Shown here: positions 56,186 through 64,000 of the stretch, in pieces | Layout of the letters: each line of letters starts with the position of its first letter | How positions within the stretch are numbered: position 1 is the stretch's first letter | Origin: Vicia villosa | Lineage: Eukaryota > Streptophyta > Magnoliopsida > Fabales > Fabaceae | Reading direction: 5' to 3' | Length of the DNA: 64,000 nt | Assembly: GCF_029867415.1 (NCBI RefSeq) | Contig: NW_026705571.1 | Location: forward strand, 186,001 to 250,000 | The notes under the pieces: model-generated | The model's input: the letters and a program-made list of their open reading frames with translations, nothing else | Database searches by the model: none | Told to the model about the DNA's origin: nothing | Translations under genes and position numbers: made by a program

Positions 56186-57268
56186 TGATAACCTCTCGAC
56201 AAATGTATTGATAGAGTCGAAATAATAATAAAAATATCGTCGCCACGAGGATTGTAATTTAACAAGAAATTATGTGTGAATGTAAGTAATAAATGGGGGG
56301 TTGTTAGAAAATCGGTTCTAAAATTAGAAATTAAAATAATAAAATTCAAGATGAGAAAGGCTATTAGGTATTTTATATCAAATCTGCTTATTTTACCTGT
56401 TGATAAACTATATACTTATTGAGTTTCAATTAAATTATCATCTCAATGTGAATTAACAAAACCGTTGCACCCAATTCCTTGGTGTGCAACTCACTAATTT
56501 ATATGATAATCCCTTAATTCCTTAAGCCAATTCAAAGTTAATTTAAGGTGTATTAATTCATAAGAAATAACTTCTTATTATCTCTCCCTAGTTAATTACA
56601 AAGTTGAACAAATTGTCTAGATCAAATAAATAGACTAGCGCACATAAATCCCTATGTATCTAGATTGACGTACGCCCGTAAGCGACAAAAAGCATTAAAC
56701 ACGAGAACAATTTAAATAAGATAATACTAAGAAAAGTATTTAATAAATCTCAAACGAACATTGTTCCAACAGAGTAATAATAAAGTTCATCTAAAAAGAC
56801 CTAATCCATAAAAATTTAGCTACTCATTGATAAACTAACAAATATCATGAGTTGATAAGTATTCATCATCAAAATCTATGAACTATTTTCTCTCCAATAA
56901 CTCCAATGTACTCCAAAATCTACCTTTGAATATCCCTAGCCCTCACTTTATCTCCAGAATTTAGAACCATCAAAACTTTAAGAAAAATGCCTTTAAATAG
57001 AAATTACGCGTGTAAGAAAACACGTCCCATCGATACAGTAGTATCGCACTGCGATGCAAGTCTCAGTGCGCTGCAATGGGATGCATCACGGAAGCAAAGA
57101 TTCCATATCAAAAAAGCACGTTTTCTTCTCTTTTTCTCCATAATTTTAGTCAAGTATTTATTTCTTCCTTGTTTTAATTTTTCACATTCCTTCATATTTT
57201 GTCATGGCTTTTGCTGAATATTCTTTCGAATTTTCTCATAAAAAATCATGTAATGACAACTGTCATCA
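56186..57268 (-). mobile_element. solo LTR of an Athila/Tat-like family, minus strand (1.08 kb)
   Basis: On the minus strand it runs from TGATGACAGTTGTCATTACA (57268) to GAGGTTATCA (56186). It has ACACCAAGGAATTGGGTGCA and, near its end, CAATCCTCGTGGCGACGATA, the wording typical of these LTRs. It is homologous in inverted orientation to 60197-61250. No PPT or PBS adjoins it. Flanking pentamers GTAAG and AGAAG match only in part. Confidence 0.6.
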
Positions 57269-57294
57269 AGAAGCTGGGTAAACAAAAGATTGAA

Positions 57295-57630
57295 TTAAGG
57301 CATCCTAATTAAGAAAATGTCTTTTAGAGTTATAGAAATATCATGGTTATGCACATAATGGAAAATATCATGGATATGCATAAAACGATGATGAGTCGGA
57401 TCAAACCCTCCTTTAAAACACATCTTTGAGAACTTTTTAGCTTTGATTATTGAACTCCATGTATAGGAATATACAATACGGTCACCAGAAATAAACATAT
57501 TATAGAATACATTACCTTTTAGTGTTTTGGTTGATTGAAGCATGGCCCATACGTGTTTCACAAGAAGAGTTGTGTTTGCATCCATGGATGATTGACTTTC
57601 AAGGCCATCCATATTTTTAAGAGGAAGCAA
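57295..57630 (-). pseudogene. LINE fragment (zf-RVT region)
   Basis: The minus strand reads KNMDGLESQSSMDANTTLLV, KHVWAMLQ and YSYTWSSIIKAKK. This parallels the GGLGF...LLAKQGWR...SYTWRSI pattern between RT and the zinc-binding domain of plant LINE proteins. Only about 110 codons remain, so it is a dead fragment. Confidence 0.5.
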
Positions 57631-57639
57631 TCTTATGGA

Positions 57640-58860
57640 AACCCATTAGGTATATGCCCATGTTGTTATTACCCTTCTATACGAATTTCCCATGCAACAA
57701 CATCGTCAACACCAACCACTCAACATGCCCCATTATTCCCAAATTACCAATTTCTTTCACAAGCTCACGCCAAAAAGTACCTTAAGATCAAAGATTACAA
57801 AGTGGTGAGAGAAAGAGCATTTGATGTTCAAAACTTGAAGGAATATGAAGAATTGGTGGTAATGTTGGAAGAAAGGGGATGAATGAGGTTTAATAGCTTG
57901 ATTAAAGAAACCAATAAGTCCATTGGGTTGGTTTTTTTTGCAAATGTTACTTTTCATCCTCACGATGAGTGTGCAAGGTAAACATGTTGATCATAGTCCT
58001 TTTGTCACTAATTATGTGCTTCAACTTCAACCACCAAATAGGTGTAGCATCCAAAATACAAGTAGTATTAGCATGACCAAGCAAATGTGTGAGGTAATGA
58101 AAAATGAGTTTTTTAACCTGTGAATGAGTGGGTTATTGTGAGGGGTAAACCTTTGAAGATTCTAACTAGGCACATGCGCTCGATACAAAAAGCATGGGAA
58201 TATTTTATTATGCAAACTCTATAATCTGTTTCCAACCAATCTAAATTTAATATGAAGTAGTGCATGGCGTGGATATTTATCTTAAACCATGAACCCATAA
58301 ATGTTGGAATGTTAATTGCTGAAAATATCAAATACATGGCTGACCCACCACAACGAGCTTGTGGGCATTTTGTGTTATTAGTGAATTATGCAGGTTAGGT
58401 GGAGTTCAAAGTCCCCCTAATGACGAGTTGATCAGTCATATGCAGCCAATCAATCGAAGTGCCAATGAGAAGGATACCCACATGTCATGTTCATGAAGGT
58501 GGACAAGAAAAAGCACAACATAAAGAGCAAGACAATTCTATCATCCAGAGATTCAACAATCGAAAGGAAATCCTCAAAAACAACAACAATAAGCACATGA
58601 TTATTTGTGAAGGTTGGAGGAGCATACACTTGGCATGACAAGTTGGTCCACCGAAATTTCACCAAACTTGTAGGATGAACCTCTCACATTTGGAATGGGT
58701 TTTTGGGATTTCTATAATGATCATGAGACCATATGACAGTTCAGAGCTTATGAAGCATTTCACCACTACTGAAGACATGGAGACATACTTTAGAGAGAAA
58801 GCCCAAACCTTAACACACCGAAGAGCTGAGATGAGGACCATTTAGACCAGACAAAACTAA
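57640..58860 (+). pseudogene. Athila env-like ORF relic
   Basis: Pieces in shifting frames: KKYLKIKDYKVVRERAFDVQ, GLVFFANVTFHP, KPLKILTRHMRSIQKAWEYF and NHEPINVGMLIAENIKYMAD match the plant transposon protein domain of Athila env-like ORFs. Stops at about 57880 and 58123 and several frameshifts make it non-functional. It is the same kind of ORF as at 1506-2678 but much older. Confidence 0.6.
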
Positions 58861-60196
58861 GCCTTCCAAGCTGCCATAGATGATGCGTAGGATTTTAAAC
58901 TTCGACAACATATGACTTAGGAGTTTCATATTTTTGTGTTTTTGTTTTATTTCCATTATGGTACTTTGAACCAATTAAGAATATTATCTAACTTTTAAGA
59001 ATACTCTTCCCCTTTTTTACTATTTCTCTATGATTTACTTAATAAACAAGTTTGTTGTTGTTGTTTCTTTATATTATGATTTTCTATCTTACTAGTGACA
59101 TAATGAAAAAGAAAAATAAGTCACCTTAAAATAATGAACAAAATTTGACCAACATAGAAGTTCCCATTACCGGTTGACATTTGATGAAGAAAAGGGGAAT
59201 CCAACTGACTTGTACTCAATCCCCATATACCTCAGTTAGTAATGGTTCAACCAAAAATTTGCACTGTTTACTTTTCTTTCTTATGAGAGTATCGGTACAG
59301 TAGTCATTTTCTAGAGTTTGCTTTATTTTTACTTAGTCTATTGGTCTGATAAATACACACTGAGACACTTGTTTATGAAAACCCTAGGCCTTTTTAAGCA
59401 ATCTGGTTGAAATGTTTATATATGTTGTTTAACCATTTTGAGTCTAAGCCTATTCTTTCGGTGACATAGCCTATTATATAGCCATTTGACTTGAAAGATT
59501 TAATTTTTTCACCCTCTTTTGAGTTAGGTAGAAAATTTAGTTTCATTGTCTTATGCAAAAGAATAAGTTTGGGGTAGCTCTTGAAAGTTAGCAACATTGA
59601 AGTTTAGGATTGGGGTTGAGATACTAGATAAATTGGTCAAAATAAAGAAAAAGAAAAGATAAATAAAAAAAATAAGAAGTAAAAAAAGACTTCTTCAAAA
59701 AATATAGAATGAAAAGAACCAAGAAAAATTATACTTTCTAGTACTAATTGAGCATGTAAAGAATATTATTGAAGGAATATAGTAACATTAGAAAAACTAG
59801 GTATCTAACTCCAAATGTTTAAGCCTACGAACCCAAAATAACCTACCCCGATATAAGTCATGTTACAATCTGGTAAAGACCTCAAAAGTGTGTGTTTAAA
59901 TATGATTTGAGTAACTTGTAGAAATTCTGCAAACTCGTTGTATAATGCTTTTGTAAGTTGATTTTTTACTACCCTTTCAAATTGAGTTAACAAAGGGTAG
60001 ATGAGAGACATATTGAGTACTTGTGATGTTGGAAGAAATTTTAAAAATTATGGATTAAAGAAGGGAACCGACGTGTTGATTAGGAAAAATAGAAAGGTGA
60101 AGTTCGTTGGTAAGTGTAAGCATTTTGTTTCTGTTGAAATTTTCAGTTTACAAACAAGTTACTTGAGGACAAGCAACTGAGTAAGTTTAGAGTTTT
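58861..60196 (+). other. 3' untranslated region of the older Athila-like element, with PPT-like end
   Basis: Non-coding, with A-rich low-complexity sequence at about 59635-59700. It ends with ACTTGAGGACAAGCAACTGA and AGTTTAGAGTTTT at about 60160-60196, the decayed form of the GAGGACAAGC...AAGTTTGGGG sequence before Athila-type 3' LTRs. Confidence 0.5.
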
Positions 60197-61250
60197 TATA
60201 ACACTTGGCCATTGCATAATATTTGGGAGTATTTTCGATGGAATCAGTGAAATTAATTTGAGATAAAGCCAAGCTAATATACCGAAGAAATGAGCAAAAT
60301 TTTCAAAGGTGAAGAAAGTTGGGTCTTTGAAAAATAAGAAGAAAAAACAAACTTTTGCCACTGGATTTTTTGCGACTACGATGTTGTCATCATGGGCGCG
60401 ATGATATATTGCAATGGTGTCTAACGTGGTCGCGATGAAGCAGTTTCCTGACATGCTTTTGTAGCTTTTAATAGAGAACTTTGCTACTTTTTTAGGGGTT
60501 ATGATTTCCATGCGAGGAAGTGATGGCAAGAGACATTTTAGTATGATTTTTGAGTGCTTGAGAGTCATTAAAGATAGACTTTTTCATTGATTTTCATGTA
60601 CCTTTCATATTAACTCATGGTAATTTTTTGTTTGACTGCGAGTAGCTAGATTTCTTTTGATTAGGTCTTAGATGGTGAACTTAATTGTACTTTGTTTGAT
60701 CATATGAATGATATTATTTGAATGTTTTTACCTGATAACTATGATTCAACTGTTTTTGTTCTTAATACTCTATGTGTGTTGACCAGTTCACAAAGCGAAT
60801 TTAGATGAGTAGGGATTATTGTGCGTAAGTTTATCGATTTGAAATAGAGCAATTGTTCAACTTAGTAATTAACTAGGAATATGTAATTATAAGTTGGGGC
60901 CAGAAAATTAACACACTTAGAACGCCTAGTTTTACTTCAAATTCGTATAAGGAATTAGGGAGTTGTAGTCTAAATTAGTGAGTTGTACACCAAGGAATCG
61001 GATAAAGTGGTATTAATAATTTGCCGTAATATTGTAGAGTAATTCATATTCAAGTGATGCACATTCATAAATAAGGGACAATTCGGGGATTCAAGTAAGA
61101 TATAAGTGTCTTCACATTATCGTATATTTTACCAGTTTTATTTGCGTAATTAATTTTTGCAAATTCAATATGAAAACCCCTCATATTTTCTTTGAATCAC
61201 ACCATTAGAACTTTGTTTAAATTTATCATCTATGTGAAAATAAATTTATT
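60197..61250 (+). mobile_element. 3' LTR of the older Athila-like element (ends approximate)
   Basis: Starts near TTATAACACTTGGCC and includes ACACCAAGGAATCGG, homologous to the minus-strand LTR at 56186-57268 over most of its length. The end is placed by that alignment at about 61250 and is not exact. Confidence 0.55.
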
Positions 61251-62291
<1,041 letters not shown>

Positions 62292-62606
62292 GGTTAAATG
62301 TATTTTTTTTTGTTTTAGAAATAACTTAAATTCGGTTTTAATTTTTATAATTTTTTTTTAATAATAATCCTTTTGAAAATTTTCATTCATATTTTTTTGT
62401 CTTTTTTGCTAAAATCATCGCTAAAACAGTCGTTAAATAGAAGTCATTGTTAATTCTATTGTCAATTATAAAAAGTGTCGTTAAATTGTAGGAAGGACTA
62501 AAAATGTGGATAAGTTTTTTTTTAAGAGAACCATTCTTTTAAAAAAAAATTGAAGAACTTGAAGTGAAATATGAGATGTTTAGAAGGATTACAAACCTAT
62601 TTAACC
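62292..62606. mobile_element. 315-bp Mutator-type MITE with 10-bp TSD
   Basis: Ends GGTTAAATGTATTTTT and ACAAACCTATTTAACC are inverted, with some decay. ATATTTTTAA lies directly on both sides (62282-62291 and 62607-62616). A 9-10-bp duplication fits Mutator-like elements. Not coding. Confidence 0.75.
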
Positions 62607-62699
62607 ATATTTTTAATGCACTAAAAAACCTAAATAATCTTCTTTTAAAAAATGTGGAATTAGATAATCATAAGTTTATTTATCCTCTAGCTTTTGATT

Positions 62700-63086
62700 T
62701 TATGTACCCTCCTAAGCAATGCTAATTAGTGTAACCAATTACAGCAAATGTATAATTGGCTACACTCCTTTTTTGCAGGTTTAAAATCAGATAGAGATTT
62801 AGTGTAGCCGATTACACTAAATATGTAATTGATTACACCCTCTCCAATTTTCGTATATTTTGAGGCAGTGATTTAGCATAATCGGTTACACCAAATGTGC
62901 AATCAGTTACACATTTGAAAAGTTTATTTTTTTCATTAGTTGGTTAACTATATTCTTTTGTATGATAGTTTAAATATCCATGTTGGATCGTTAATGATAG
63001 AATATCATATTTTTCCCCTAATTCTCTCATTGTTTCCATCTCTTCATTATTCATCATTATTTTTGTGATTGAGTTTTTATCCAACA
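62700..63086 (+). mobile_element. 5' LTR of a copia element (start uncertain)
   Basis: Ends TTTTTATCCAACA at 63086, followed by a PBS. It contains three blocks of paired palindromes (62728-62765, 62801-62838, 62875-62913) of the type GTGTAACCGATTACAC. The start cannot be fixed without the second LTR, which lies beyond the window. Confidence 0.65.
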
Positions 63087-63088
63087 TT

Positions 63089-63102
63089 TGGCATTAAGAG
63101 TC
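63089..63102 (+). other. primer-binding site of the right-edge copia element
   Basis: TGGCATTAAGAGTC, a decayed form of the tRNA-iMet complement, begins two bases after the LTR end. Confidence 0.65.
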
Positions 63103-63215
63103 TGGTTCTTTGATCAAACACTTGGTGTGTGAGAATTCTTTCCATCTCCAAATAATATACTCCTTCAAATCTCCCAATTTTCTATGCGAAGAATTATGAT
63201 AAGCGGTGCAAACAG

Positions 63216-63977
63216 ATGAAGGTGTTATTTGATTATCAAGATGTTCTTGAAGTGATCGAGAATGGTGTTAATCCACTTGTAGAAGGTTCAGCGGTTGCGC
63301 AAAGAACTACGCACAAGGAGGAAAAAATGAAAGATTTCAAAGTTTTGTATCTCATTCATAAATGTGTTGATACTAATAACTTTAAGAAGTTTGGTAACTG
63401 TACATCTTCAAAGGAAGCTTGGGAAATCTTGGAGAAAAGTTATGTAGAAGATGATGAGTCAAAGGCGTTGAGGTTACAAACTCACAAGAGGCAGATGGAG
63501 TTAATTCAAATTGAGGAGAAGGAAACCATTAGTGAATTTACTACAAGAATCACAAAATTGGTGAATCAAGCAAAAGCTTGAAGAGAGACAATCACCAAGC
63601 AGTATGTTGTTGGTAAAATCTTGAGATTATTGACGTCAAGATTTGATAACGTAATGGTTGCCATTGAAGAGTCCAATGATCTTTCAACTATGAGAAAAGA
63701 AGAGTTGCAAAGTTCTCTTGAGGCTATTGAGAAAAGAATGGAGGAGAGGAATGTTGACAAAGCAAAGGTTGAAGTTTCTTTGCAAGCTCATTTTGTTGGA
63801 AAGGACAAGAAATTAAACGAAAAGCGTTCCATGAGTAGAGATAGAGGAAACTACCACAATAATGGTGGCAGAGACTTCCAAAATTCCAACAATTCAACAT
63901 TTCAAAAGGATGAAAGTTGCGGCAACAAATATGGTGGATCAAGTAATTACAAAGGTGGAAATAATAGAGGAAGATGA
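63216..63977 (+). pseudogene. copia gag with two stops, partial element at the window edge
   Basis: The frame reads MKVLFDYQDVLEVIENGVNP, TSSKEAWEILEKSYVEDDES, LRLQTHKRQMELIQIEEKET and FDNVMVAIEESNDLSTMRKE, the UBN2 gag domain of Tork-like copia elements. A TGA at 63579-63581 falls after NQAKA (usually followed by Cys), and another TGA at 63975-63977 falls in the Arg/Gly-rich tail. Both halves stay in one frame. The zinc knuckle and pol would lie beyond 64000. Confidence 0.8.
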
Positions 63978-64000
63978 GGAAGATGGAGAAATGACAAGAG

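Overview
The window is repeat-rich plant nuclear DNA, most likely from a legume. Evidence is a six-exon plant metal-transporter gene, plant Ty3/gypsy (Athila and Tekay/Del) and Ty1/copia retroelements with tRNA-iMet primer sites, MITEs with Mutator-type target duplications, and a plant mobile domain relic. The legume call is inference from the style of the SIRE-type LTRs and the TCCCACATCGG-type insertion. No bacterial operon, CRISPR array, rRNA or tRNA gene was found.

Layout. 1-5514: 3' half of an Athila-type gypsy element (integrase end, env-like ORF with one stop codon, PPT, 3' LTR). 5515-5755: exon-like fragment not recognised. 6448-10051: the one intact host gene, an MTP11-like Mn cation diffusion facilitator of 400 residues in six exons, with SINE-like and tandem repeats in its introns. 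10600 to about 13500: 3' end of a copia element. 13900-32345: one decayed copia element, split by a Tekay-type tandem (15225-25387), a solo LTR (25626-27680) inside an older LTR-like piece, and a second solo LTR with perfect TSD (28909-31486). 32620-35813: decayed plant mobile domain gene between Mutator-like inverted ends, plus a 305-bp MITE. 36058-42640: second copy of the same copia relic, split by a minus-strand copia element (36333 to about 41627) that itself carries a 224-bp insertion. 43505-52388: very young SIRE-type element with near-identical LTRs and perfect TSD. It keeps gag and an 812-residue ORF but has lost protease, RT and RNase H. 54613-55735: low-complexity-filled transposon-like unit with a fold-back MITE. 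56186-61250: two inverted LTRs of one family, a LINE scrap and an Athila env-like relic. 62292-62606: MITE. About 62700-64000: 5' end of another copia element (LTR, PBS, gag with two stops).

How it works together. Only the MTP11-like gene looks like a working host gene. The rest is layered transposon insertion whose relative order can be read from nesting and target duplications. The best candidate for something not well described is the 43505-52388 element: a recently moved, pol-less retrotransposon coding for Gag and a second long protein. All family calls come from reading conserved motifs; no database search was possible.
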